Notes under the pieces: model-generated
The model's input: the letters and a program-made list of their open reading frames with translations, nothing else
Database searches by the model: none
Told to the model about the DNA's origin: nothing
Assembly: GCA_039566865.1 (NCBI GenBank)
Contig: CM076943.1
Location: 43,842,663-43,906,662, forward strand
Direction: 5' to 3'
Origin: Aurelia coerulea
Lineage: Eukaryota > Cnidaria > Scyphozoa > Semaeostomeae > Ulmaridae
Length of the DNA stretch: 64,000 nucleotides
Shown: piece by piece, positions 33,691 through 46,600 of the stretch
How positions within the stretch are numbered: position 1 is the stretch's first letter
Layout of the letters: each line of letters begins with the position of its first letter
Position numbers and translations under genes: made by a program

Positions 33691-34141
33691 TACCAATGGT
33701 TGTGAAGGCAGATTCAATTTGAGGATTCTTCTGGAAGAATCAATGAGACGTTTGAGTTTAGGACAAAAGACAGATTTGAAATGATTTTTGTTGAAAATGT
33801 TTTTAATCTATGGTGTATGATTAATTATCTTACGCCTTTTGAAATATGTAAAGGGCCAGCGAGCCCTGTTTACTTACGGGCAATAAAAGTATCGTGAATG
33901 CGGGCAAAGTTCGAATACAATATAGTTATTTTTTTAAGAATTTGAATCAGTACTGAAAGGTTTCTAAAATGGTCAGATTTTGAGTACTCTGAGTTTCTAA
34001 TGAGTTAACCACGGCCCCTGAAAAGCAGCCATTTTTGGCTGATGGGGCCACCGTGTATAAAAAATTTAAAATGAAAATGAAATGAAATCTTACGAGTTCC
34101 AAAACAATCTTCATGTTGATTTCTTGTGCGTCATGGAAATT

Positions 34142-34390
34142 TCAAAGCAGCTTCGTTGCAGCTTTTCCAATATTGAAAGGAAATAAACAGAGTCGGCGTC
34201 TGGCATCTTCATTTTCACTAGTTTTTCCAAATTCTAAAAAGCTATCGTCATTTGCAGCACGAAAATTTGTTTCACAGGCTCGATCGATAGAAACTTTAAA
34301 CGTTTCAAGATACTTGTCAAAGGAACTGGCCGGGCTACTTGTTTTCTTCGAGGGTGCTTTCAATGAAAACGATTTAAACTGTTCATCCAT
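34142..34390 (-). other. Open frame in the spacer of the minisatellite palindrome
   Basis: 82 codons on the minus strand starting MDEQFKSFSLKAPSKKTSSP and containing TSENEDARRRLCLFP. It overlaps a 113-codon plus-strand frame. The minus frame looks more protein-like in composition. No splice partners or known motif, and the call stays open. Confidence 0.25.
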
Positions 34391-34496
34391 TTATCTAACC
34401 AAGCTCCAAATTCACATTATTAGTGAAATCCAAGTGGAAGAACTTCAGTCGTGATCAATCATAATAGTGGTCAAAAAGCATCATAACAACATATAA

Positions 34497-37400
34497 ACTT
34501 AGCCCCCACTGTACTGCACAGCCTCCACTGTACTCATGTAAGCCCCCCCCACTGTACTGAATAGCCTCCACTGTACTCAGTGTTGTACCCCCACATTAGT
34601 CACGCTAGCCCTCCACTGTACTCATGTAAGCCCTCCACCGTACTCAACAGCCTCCACTGTACTGATGCTAGCCCCCCACACTCATCATGCTAGCCCTCCA
34701 CTGTACTGATGTAAGCCCTCCACCGTACTGCAGAGCCTCCACTGTACTCATGTAAGCCCCCCACTGTACTGAATAGCCTCCACTGTACTCAATGTTGTAC
34801 CCTCACACTAATCATGCTAGCCCTCCACTGTACTCATGTTAGCCCTCCGCCGTACTCAACAGCCTCCACTGTACTGATGCTAGCCCCCCACACTCATCAT
34901 GCTAGCCCTCCACTGTACTCATGTAAGCCCTCCACCGTACTGCAGAGCCTCCACTGTACTCATGTAAGCCCCCCACTGTACTGAATAGCCTCCACTGTAC
35001 TCAATGTTGTACCCTCACACTAATCATGCTAGGCCTTTTTTTTTTTTTTTTTTGATTTGATTTTGATTTAATCCATATTTACAGTTGGTATTTACAATAG
35101 TAATCATAAAAGTACTAATTTAAACCAACTATTTACAAAGAAGTATACATTATACAAAAAACTATACAAAAAACTAGCGGCATATTTTGCAGGTGCATTT
35201 ATCACCAGCCCAGTCTTTGATCCTCTTTTTGAAAGCCGAAAGTGTTGGCTCATTTTTGACACTATCATCTAGGGTATTCCAGAGTAGACTCCCTCTAAAT
35301 GACAGTGATTCTTGCCCATAGCCCTGTGTCTTTATTTGTGGCAGTTTGCAAAGATTTTGTATCCTTAGATTATAACTTACATGTTTCTTTTCATGAAATT
35401 CCCATATAAGCGATGGGTTAAGATGATTCATGGACTTGTAGATTTCTGTCATTAATTTCTGCAAGTTTCTAACATGTATGCAAAAACTGCCACTTCGCGT
35501 GAGCAATGTTTCAAAGGGACATTCGTATTCTTTATAGAGGATCCGAAGAGCACGTTTGTGTGTGCGATCAATCTCTTTGTATGCACCTTTGTTGCAGAAT
35601 AGCCAGATCAAAGGGCAATAATTGAAGTTCGACAAGATAACCGCGTTGCAAATTGTTAATGCCTGTTCTCTAGAAATATACATATTAAGCCTAGAAAAGG
35701 CATTGATTTTTTTGTTGACTTTTGAGCATAACGTTTTGACGTGATTGCTAAACTTTAATTTGTTGTCAATTTCAATCCCTAGCAATTTAACATGATCTGT
35801 TGCAGATAATTTGTTCTCATTGATGTTAAGTCGTAGTCCTCTCTGCCCTTTCAAGCCAAGGAACATTAGCTGGAATTTTTTTGGGTTTGCAACCATTCCA
35901 TTGTTTGTAAACCATTGGAGCAATCTGCTGAGATCACTTTCCAAATTGGTAACAATCTCATGTAGGTCTAGCCCACATGAGTATATGGTGTTATCATCTG
36001 CAAAATTACAGATCTCAGAGTCTAATCTCATTAGACATAGATCATTGATGAATATGTTAAAGAGCAAAGGACCTAGGACAGATCCCTGTGGTACTCCAAT
36101 CTTTATTCTTTTTGCGGTACTTCTATGTGAACCAATCTTTACCCTTTGGTGGCGGCCATCCAGATAGCTGTACATAAGGCAAAGGCTATTTAAATCGAAT
36201 CCATAAGCCTCCAGTTTTGCAATAAGGAGGTCATGAGGCAGACAGTCGTAGGCCTTGGATAAATCCATTAGAATTGTTCCTACTGTACCTGATGCATCAA
36301 GACATTTCCTCCATTTTTCTATCAACCTTATCAAAGCATGTTGCGTACTATACCCCTCTCTGAAACCACACAAAATTTCGGAGAGTTTGTCTTGAAAGTA
36401 TGGGCATATTTGGTCTTTTAGAATTCTTTCAAATACTTTAGAGGCTGCAGGTAAGACACTTATTGGCCTAAAGTTTCCCTTATAATTTGGATCATCATTT
36501 TTGAACAGAGGGCTGAGATCAGCTTCCTTTAGTTCGTTTGGAAACTTGCAATCATAGATTGCAGAGTTGATGCAATCTGTTAGGTAGGGGCAAACTATTT
36601 CCCTCGTTGCCTTTAACATACCAGTTGGAATATTCCCACTGTTGGATTTATTCTTGTCAAGCAAGTCTATCTGCTTCATGACCTCATTTGGGCTTACATG
36701 AGAGAATCTAAAAGTGTTACCGTTTCATGTTACATGTTGATTAATCACCTTTACAGAGGGGTGATCTTTATACTTATTTATCGCTCTCAAAACCATTTGT
36801 TCCACAGACATTTGTTCTTGCACCTCCTTAAAAAGGGGGTCAATATCAAGACTATCCGTAATATTACAAAAATACTCATTAAAGCATTCAGCAACTTCCA
36901 CATCATTTGAGAGGATTCTACCATCTTCAATCAAGCCCTAATGCTAGTCCTCCACTGTACTCATGTTAGCCCTCCGCCGTACTCAACAGCCTCCACTGTA
37001 CTGATGCTAGCCCCCCACACTCATCATGCTAGCCCTCCACTGTACTCATGTATGCCCTCCACCGTACTGCAGAGCCTCCACTGTACTCATGTAAACCCCC
37101 CACTGTACTGAATAGCCTCCACTGTACTACCCCCACACTAATCATGCTAGCCCTCCACCGTACTCATGTTAGCCCTCCACTGTACTCAACAGTTTCCACT
37201 GTACTCAACAGCCTCCACTGTACTCAACAGCCTCCACTGTACTCAACAGCCTCCACTGTACTCAACAGCCTCCACTGTACTGATGCTAGCCCCCCACACT
37301 CATCATGCTAGCCCTCCACTGTACTCATGTTAGCCCTCCACCGTACTCAACAGCCTCCACTGTACTCAATGCTAGCCTTCCACTGTACTGATGTGAGCCC

Positions 37401-37533
37401 TCCACTGTACTTGGCAACCTCCACTGTACTGATGCTAGCCCGCCACAGTACTGATGTGAGCCCTCCACTGTACTGAACAGCCTCCTCTGTACTGAACAGC
37501 CTCCACTGTACTGCACAGACATTACCCGGGGTG
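34497..37533 (-). repeat. Minisatellite, right (inverted) arm, interrupted by a LINE
   Basis: The same monomer in reverse (agccctccactgtac), over 34497-35034 and 36942-37533. It ends with cacagacattacccggggtg, the exact inverse of the left array's start, so the arrays are mirror images around a spacer of about 0.8 kb. A run of 20-bp units (actcaacagcctccactgt) lies at 37190-37270. The array stops 74 bp before the start codon of the ShKT-EGF-ZP gene. Confidence 0.95.
35036..36940 (-). mobile_element. 5'-truncated LINE with near-complete reverse transcriptase
   Basis: Minus-strand frame 36679-35174 (501 residues). It contains FRPISVLPAASKVFERI, the Asp-bearing motif A MDLSKAYDCLPH, motif B GVPQGSVLGPLLF, motif C NFADDNTIYS, and a C-terminal CTCKICR. 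The frame continues upstream to 36934, broken by one in-frame TGA after INQHVT (near 36725). A poly(A) (poly-T on the plus strand, 35036-35053) marks the 3' end. The endonuclease domain is missing. It is inserted in the minisatellite, with atgctag-like sequence at both borders. Confidence 0.92.
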
Positions 37534-37606
37534 ACATTGTTCGAGCAGATTAGAAGCTCGAGCGCAGCTGATTTTGTCACTTCTTTCCTCCCTAGACTGC
37601 CTGAAC

Positions 37607-37697
37607 ATGTCTTACTGCAGCTTCGCAGATCTGAAAAAGTCATTATTCCTTTTATCTTGCTTGATGCTGATTGGATTGAACTTGGCTGTTCCATACG
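37607..37697 (+). CDS. ShKT-EGF-ZP gene, exon 1 (signal peptide)
   Basis: ATG at 37607 opens 30 codons: MSYCSFADLKKSLFLLSCLM and on to LNLAVPY. A short basic part precedes a hydrophobic core of about 16 residues, a typical signal peptide. It ends in phase 1 at the donor TACG|gtgagt. The 5' UTR and promoter would lie in or next to the minisatellite palindrome, which ends at 37533. Confidence 0.8.
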
Positions 37698-40600
37698 GTG
37701 AGTTTTTTAGGGCTTTTTGTTCGCATTAGTAATTTCTGTTCTCAAAGATACTGTTAAACCATTGACCACACCGACCAATGCACCAACCTCATACCACCGA
37801 TCACACTTACACGCCGATCAAACCCACCACGGACCAAAAAACCTCTTACCTCCAACCATAACTGTCATTGATCACCTACCCACATACAACAACCGACCAT
37901 ACACCATATACCACCGACCAAACCTACAGTCACTTAGAAAATTGTTGAGCCACCCTGAAAAAAATGAGTTTTTTGGCCCCCCTTTCCCCCATGTCAATGT
38001 TGTTTGGAAAAAAGTACTTGGTCATGCTGACAGACGTGGTTTGGCAACTTTTCAGTGGTTTTTCAACATTGACTAGGGGGGAGGGGGGAAAGCAGAGGCA
38101 AAACATTGAAAATCTGAGGGTGGCTCAACAATTTTGTAAGTGATTGTCTGAAATGCTCGCAACTTCGACTTCAGTTTACACGAAGAGTACCGAGGCCAAC
38201 TTCATGAAATTTTGTACTTGGCATGTTATTGACACATAGTTTCAAAATGTGTTGTTTTTAATAATTTTTACCAACTGTAAATAATTTACGAGATTTTTGA
38301 AAAAGGCACTTTTTCACCATTTTGCAAGAAAATGGCATAATTGCATAGTTTTCTCAAAATTTTCATTTTTTTGACGTACTTTCCCTTTAGCTTCAATCTT
38401 GTAAGATATTGATATGATTCTTAGTTTCATTTGCCTTCAATCATACTCTGGCAACTGCGATGCAACTAGGGTGGGAGAGGGTATTTTCGCTTGGCCTATT
38501 TTTATGGAATTCTCCCTTTGACTGGCTATATTGTTCTTAAACGCTGTTCATAAACGTCATTTTTACAACAGAATTTTATAGTGATGATATTCTATATGTT
38601 TGAGTGATACAATTGAATAGAATGTTCTATTTACAATTATAAACGATATATACAACTGTAACATTGACATCTGGTTCGTGTGTGTTCATGGTGAATTACG
38701 TCATCAGTGCTCGCCACAAGGCTCACTACAATGCTCACCAACATTGCTCGTTTGTATTCCTTGTTTCTAACGAAGAAAAACGAAAAAACTTTGCGCAAAA
38801 CGCATATTATCTTGTGAGTATGAGCAGACACTCTCATTGCAGACCAATGAAAATAAAAAATCTCCGCGGTGAGTTGAAATTGAACCAATTTACCAACATT
38901 GCTTGTTTTTAGTACCTTCAAAATATTTTGAAATCCTTTTTAGTAGCTATAAAAGTGAGAAATGTTGAAGTTTTAGTCATTTTGCATCTAATCAGTGTAG
39001 AATTTTTGAGTAAAAAGCTAGCCTATGTGTAGCCTGCGCGCAGACCCATTGTCGTGCTAGCCTATGTGTACACACGGGCTTTTGCTACATCTTGGGTGGC
39101 TTCGTTTATTTGTTCGTCAACTTTCTTGGACGCACAAGAAACTTTAAAAAGTGAGCATTGTTGGCGAGCAATGTTCAAGATCACTCACTCAGTCTATCAT
39201 TTAGTGATTTGACCTCTTGAACAATTGCAGTTCAGTGGTCCGATGATAAATTGTTTGTTATCGTTTATCGATGGTTCCAAAAGAACTAATGCTAGTTTCT
39301 ATGGAGCGTGGTTTGCGTCTTTATTACTATACTAGCTGTTAACGCAGTTAAGTAAGTGCTGCTCATAGCATGGAGATTTCGGCGCTAAAATCAAGTTAAA
39401 TTGCAGTTTTTCTGACGCAGAAACAATTTTTGAAGAACTAAAGAAACTGTTTGCAAATTCTAAAACTGCATTATGCGACAATAATATTCATAAAAAACTC
39501 AAAATGATGTTGGACTCAAATGAAGTGCAATTTTAAGAACAGTTGATTAATGTCAGTTCTTTTTGCATTTTCTTGGACAACAAGGCTTTCTTTTCCCCAG
39601 GTGGTACTTCACATGGTATGTTTTTTTATATTTTTCCGAAGATCGACATTGGCATTTGAAGTAAAGTAAAGTTCAATGTTTAATAGCATACCAGCTTTGA
39701 TCATTTCTTTGTAATTAGCCCTGAATCTCAATTATCTGCTTCTATCTGCCTTGATCAGCATCTTCAATAATAGTCGAACAATTTGATCCCCGAGGGGGAG
39801 GGGGGGGTGGTTAGCTTAAGTTCTCCTTGGTATGGGGTTGTGCCATTTTTAGGGAACCTTTTTTACCATGGAGTCGTCCAGATTCATGCGTAAGGTTTTC
39901 AACGATTTTTTACATTATCTGGATTTATGGGTATGATTTTTGGTAAAACTTCATTGATGGGTCAACTTTTTCGGCTATTCCGGATTTATGGGTATTTGAG
40001 ATTTTCCGGATCTATGGGTATAATTTTCAGAGATTTTCCGGATTTATGGGTATACTCTTCAGAAATTTTTCCGGATTTATGGGTGGTAGTTTTACGCTTT
40101 GAATGACACAACCCCGTACCATGTAAATTTAAGTTATCCCCACCCTCCCCGGGAACTTGATACAATATAGTACCATACAAAGTGCTCTCCCGTTCAATTC
40201 TGTATAAATAAGGGATTTTGTACTTTGGCTTGAATTGAAATCAGTCTTGAGAGTACATGATGCACAACAGTTAGCCACAACAGTTCTTCAAAGGTTCATC
40301 TGGTAACAGTTTGTATTATTGGTGGTCTTTTTTGTGGACCGTAAAAATGGCCGTGACAATTGTATTACAAACAATGCTATGAGCAGCACTTACTTAACTG
40401 CGTTAACAGCTTGTTAACAGCTTGTTTAAGTTAATCCACGGTCCACTGTCCGCCCTCAATCCTCAATCAAATCCCTCTAGAAGACTGCTTGCGCATGCGC
40501 GCTTCGCAGCAACTACTTTTTGTATGGAGATTGATGAATTTATTTGACAATTAAGCATTTTTATGTACTTTCTTTCACTTTCGGATGACATATGGTTTTT

Positions 40601-43600
40601 CTTATGCCTTTCACATTCTTGATGAAATATGACATTTCGTGTGGTGTTTTTATTTTGTATGACATTACCCCCTGTTATTCATACCCTTTCAACTTGATGA
40701 TGACATATGGCATTTCGTGTGATGTTTTTATTTCGTATGACAATTACGTGATGCATTTCTGCATGAAATGATGCATTTCTGCATGACATGATGCATTGCG
40801 CGTTGGCGGGAAAATCAAGGGCTGTGGACCACATGATATGACCGCCTACTCATATTCACAATCTGAGCAAATCTGTCAATGCAGCACCCACATCAACGAT
40901 GTCCAGTGAAGATGTGCGGCAAGCTGTCAGAATTAGCGACAAAATTAGCGACAGAAGGGCAGAGAATTTTGGCTTCCTTGGCTTGCACTGACGAACTATT
41001 CGCTGCTACACCCTCTGACGCCTCGTCCTCTCAAAGCCCCCTGCATTCTCCTCTGCCCTAGGATTCCTACTCCGGGACAGGGTATCACTTTTGTATAGTC
41101 GGCTCCATGACAGGGTCCAAATTTACTATAATTGACTCCGTAACGTCGTTGTAAGCCATTTTCACTCCACGAGTGTGATTCAAATCGTTTGGATGGCAAC
41201 ATTTCCGCATTTTCTGGTAGATTTCTATCAAATTTCTGGGGGTATTGTTTTATATCGAATTTTATATGAAGAAACTCAAGAACTGGGTATTGTTTTTAAG
41301 ATTTTACTCCCGGACAGGGTATCATTTTCGGGGAATTTTTTTCCGGAACAGGGTGCCTTTCAGATTTTCTAACGGCACTTCCCCGTATTTTCGTATACCA
41401 AGTACCCCCTCCCCCTCCGGAGTTGGCGATGGCTTGGCATGCTTCCTTGACTTTGACGGATTTGCACAGATTGTGAATATGAGTAGGCCGTCACATCACG
41501 TGGTCCACAGCCCTTGATTTTCTCGCCAACGCGCAATGCATCATGTCATGCAGAAATGCATCATGTCATGCAGAAATGCATCATGTCATGCAGAAATGCA
41601 TCACGTAATTGTCATACGAAATAAAAACACCACACGAAATGTCGTATGTCATCAAGAATGTGAAAGGCATAAGAAAAACCATATGTCATCCGAAAGTGAA
41701 AGAAAGATAATAAAAATGCTTAATTGTCATATAAATTCGTCAATCTCCATACAAAAAGTAGTATTGTAATAAAGACGCAAACCACATTCTTGATGATATA
41801 TGACATTTCGTGTGGTGTTTTTATTTTGTATGACATTACCCCCTGTTATTCATACCCTTTCAAATTGTTGATGACATATGGCATTTCGTGTGATGTTTTT
41901 ATTTCGTATGACAATTACGTGATGCATTTCTGCATGAAATGATGCATTTCTGCATGACATGATGCATTGCGCGTTGGCGGGAAAATCAAGGGCTGTGGAC
42001 CACATGATATGACGGCCTACTCATATTCACAATCTGAGCAAATCTGTCAATGCAGCACCCACATCAACGATGTCCAGTGAAGATGTGCGGCAAGCTGTCA
42101 GAATTAGCGACAAAATTAGCGACAGAAGGGCAGAGAATTTTGGCTTCCTTGGCTTGCACTGAAGAACTATTCGCTGCTACACTCTCTGACGCCTCGTCCT
42201 CTCAAAGCCCCCTGCATTCTCCTCTGCCCTAGGATTCCTACTCCGGCACAGGGTATCACTTTTGTATAGTCGGCTCCATGACAGGGTCCAAATTTACTAT
42301 AATTGACTCCGTAACGTCGTTGTTTGTGCTTTTCTACTAATGTCTGTAAAACTACAAATGTTTGTGCTTTTCTGCGCCTAGGCCCTTATCGAAACGAGGC
42401 AGGCATAGTCATTTCAAAATAATGGCGTTTGATTATGAGTCGTAGTTAGAAGCGTCCGGCAGTATTTCAATAGCGATAACTACGACCATATCTTCAGTCT
42501 ACTTGTTGGGGAGAACACAGTGACATTTCATTTCACAAACCGCTGACCACTCAAAATCACCAATCTCACAGCTAGATTTCAAAACAAGCGAGACACCTGG
42601 CCTGGATGGGTCGAGCATCGGCTTTTGCATTCCAGCGTGAGCACATCCGTTCGCAGTTAAATCCACTATTTGTTTTTGATGGAAGAAAGGTTGGTGAACA
42701 TTGAGAGACATCAATCGACGAAATTTTCTGATTAAAAATCATTATTCGAGACTTCTTGTGGCTATGAAAAAATGGCCTAATTCATACGCAGATTCCTGTT
42801 GATGAAAAAGGATATTTCTCCAAAACTACACCGTGCCACATCAAGAACTTTACAGGAGTCCTTGCCAAGGATGTCAGGAACATGACCTATTAGGTGGGTT
42901 ATTCACTGTTTTTTGCGTTGCGACGTTATTCTAGCTTTTTTGGACACTACTCTAGAACCATGTTAGGTAAGTAGCATAAGGAACCATTTCTTCCATATTT
43001 TGTTTGCATTGAAATACTCAAGCTGGAAGTCTGGCATTCGTTTATGTTGATAAAACTACCTATGGACAATTGATAGCCAGAAGCTCACACTCGTGAGTGG
43101 TCGGCAAGGCAGGTAAAAATGTTATTTATCAAACGTGCAGAACAATACGGAACAACAACAGGAGTGTCATCACTTTTTATGATATGCGCGTGCGTGGGAT
43201 CAAAACGAGGTCAAATGTTTGTTGAAAAGTTTGTTGGAGTGGCCAAACAGATCAAACATTTCACACAACAATGAAAAACAAAATTTGTTTTTGACTTCCA
43301 TCAAACTTCATCCAACATCACCAAACAAATGTTATGTGACCAAACAAGGTGGCCAAACAGGCCCAACATTTCATCAAACATTTGTTTTAAGAATGTTAGG
43401 TGAAATGTTTGATCTGTTTGACCGGGGCTTAAGATATTTCAGTACCTGATACATCGTGTACAAGGGGATTTTTGTACTTAATGTCATAAAATTTTACAAT
43501 ATGATCCTACTATTTACGTATTTTTAGGCAGAATGAAAGAAGTAACGAATCCTCAAATTAACAGTCAGAAATTTACCCTACATTCCTTTTTGATGCAAAA

Positions 43601-46600
43601 ACATGTGCAAATTGTTTGATGCATTGCTGAGAGCAATGTGTCATTTTAGTTTTAATTCCATTTTATATGAAGGGGGCCAGGAATGCTGGAAAGGGGGCAT
43701 AGGGGTGACTGCCCCTGCTGCCATCTAAGAAATGACCTGACTATGTTATTTTCTATTGTTTTGCCTTGTCCAACTAACCTTTGGCATCCCTGAATAGGTA
43801 TTAATGTGAAAAGGGTGACAATTGTTTGCCAAATGGCTTATTCTTTTGTCTTGCAGATCCATGCACCTTCAACGCATGCAACATACAGTATACAGTGATA
43901 TTTTGCTTACATATCCTTGACCCATCCAACATGGCTAGATTTTATATGTAGATGGCATAGAGATGTAAAAATAGCACTGGACTATACAGCAGATGTTAAC
44001 AGTTGCAATTAAGAGATTTCAGGGCTGTAGGATGCATCTTGAACTTGGGGGGGGGGGCACAGCATATCAAAGGAGTTTTTCATCAAGCTAAAGAGACACT
44101 TCCTAAAGTGAAAAGGAACTCTTTTGATTATTGCAAAATCTCAGGAAAGGGTGGCATGTGCTCCCAGTGCCTCCTGGTTCCTACATCACTGAGAGGTTTG
44201 AAAGAAAGAACATTTCATGAACATTTTTAGCCTCATTTGCAGCAGTACACAGTATCATTGCAGGATATCTTTAGCTAGACAACTGTATTTTTATTCTGAG
44301 AGGTGTTTTCAAGTTGCTTTCACTGAATTTTTCTGATTTTATTTGTGTGTGTAGCTGTGCAGAATGGTGGTTTTATTTTCAATCAAATTCTATTGGTAGA
44401 AAAAGATGTTTTGAAATAGGTCAAGGGTCACCAGAAAAAAATTTTGACCAACATGAGCAAATTTGACAAATTTCATGATTTTTTTTGGACAGTAATGCTA
44501 GTATCCTCAAGAACGTACACCTAAAATTTCAGGGGCAAGCAAAATCTGTCGAAAATAAAAAAAATGTATTTCAAAGCCAATTTGTGAAGAGTGCATTCTT
44601 ATTCTCATAAGAAACGAAGGCCCTTCCAAGAAATTTAGAAAGTCTACTAGCAGCAGTGATCAAAGGCAATGTTGGAAGTTGAGACACCTTTCAAGTTTTG
44701 TTATTCGTGGAAAATCATTCTAACAAAATGCGTTAGATCGAATTGGATTAATTGACAGACTTCTGATTGCAAAACTAATCAAAGAATTTCTAGCCTGTGT
44801 TCCAGACCCTCCAAAAAGAATTTCACGATTTTTCTCGAAAAGCACTGAAGGACTTGTGTAGTGAGTCTAGCACTGCCCTTACAAGCATGACAAGTTGCCT
44901 TTGCCTTGCCTCGAAGCAAGACTGAATTATGTTTTTTATGCGCGCGCAGATATCCATCGAAACCGAGGCAATGGTGAAATCAGAATTATTACAAACGCTC
45001 CTTTCCTCAATTCTAGAACTGACCACAGCTGAAACCATAACAGCAACAACAACGAGCATAGGTGAAGGTCACATGGAAAGAGCTTAAACTGAAATACCTG
45101 AAATACGGAGAACATCCCAAAACAAAAACAAGACAGTTGTACACACAAGGAACCCGTGGAGTTTTACCCAGTTTATTAATCGCAAGCCAGTGTTGTAAAG
45201 AAATCAAACTATTTGATTCTGGGCAATAAAATCTCTTGCAAAGCCTGGAGTTTCTGCTCTCTCAACTAACCCTTCGATGGACTAAAACTTCCCGCCCGAC
45301 GTGCGTCACTGCGAGTAACATCGATGAGCGAGTAATATTTTCTGAACGCAGTCATGCTTACCTTGAAGTAAAAATTGTTCTGTAAAATGTAAAAAATTAG
45401 CTTTGCTCAACGACCAATTTGCCATAAAGGGAATACAAACATGAAATCAATGTCACAAGAAATTTGCAATATACTTCAAAACAACGAGAATGTTGGCCCA
45501 ATCTATCGTAAACTGACCCCCTGGTACATCAAACCAAACATCAAGTAATCAATACTAACATAGGCTGAGGACGGGGGTATAATTTTGACTTCACCTTGAG
45601 CTGTTGTCGTTGCTCTCCATTGTTTGCGGCTGCTAGATTGTAAACAAACAAAGATGGCCGGCTGGGAAATCAGCATAAAACCAACACATAGATATCTAAT
45701 TTTTACAATGTCATCCCCTATTTTCCCGGCGGTACCGATACGATTTTCTGACAGCCAAATAATATTTCGATCAATACAAAGAGTTTCATGAAAAGGCTGC
45801 GGCCAGATTTTTTGCAAATTACATAGAAATTCGATCAATTTTTCCTCACTATTTTTGAACCAAAATCTAGTAACCTTGAAATTTCTTGGCTTTTGAGGCT
45901 CAGAAGAGTCAAATAGGCTTGCAATTCAAGGAAATAAATAACAAAGTATCTACCTCTTCAAAAATAATTTGACTGCTTGTTTATTTCAAGGATTTTGAAC
46001 ACTAGGAGGGTTTACTTTGGCAGACCAAAATACTTAGGCCGATAACCATGTGAAGATCACCGGTACTTCGATAAAAAATTGAAGTATGATCCCCTATTTT
46101 CCCGAATAGCTCACCTGGCTCAAAATGTTGCACAGATCTTAGAGAAGGATTTCAGAGATGATGGTGAGAAGGCTGCGGCCAGTTTTGGAGTATTTTACAA
46201 AACATTAAATCCTTGAATTCTTCGTCTTTTGTGACAATCACCACGATATCTATTCCAAGTGTTTGGAGCCCTTTAAAATGTTTGATTAACTTCAGCTCTC
46301 GTCCAAGTAATCTTTAACTTCCAACCTGTGCATTTAGCCAAGTACCGAAGACAATAGGCCAATTCCCAAGGGTCAGGAATCTTCGAAAATTTATTGTTTG
46401 TTTTTCCTGGCAACATTCCAGATTCACAGATTCCAACTAAATGCGGGGGCGCAAGGTCCTGTCGGTCAGCGGCAAAAACATAATTCAGTCTTGCTTTGCC
46501 TCGATGTATCAAGCTCGCAAAAAATAAGACGCCTCTGCTTCAAACCGAGTGTGCGTGCGCATAAAAAACGAAAAAACCCCATGTTGTTGGGGAGATGAAG

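Noticed and set aside
32031..33722. Open frames of 66-101 codons rich in SVQYSGG / STVEG on both strands
   Set aside because: They are translations of the minisatellite monomer; frames exist on both strands because the unit lacks stop codons.
45503..45838. 111-codon minus-strand frame
   Set aside because: It is part of a decayed repeated unit (shared blocks recur about 375 bp on) and has no recognisable domain.
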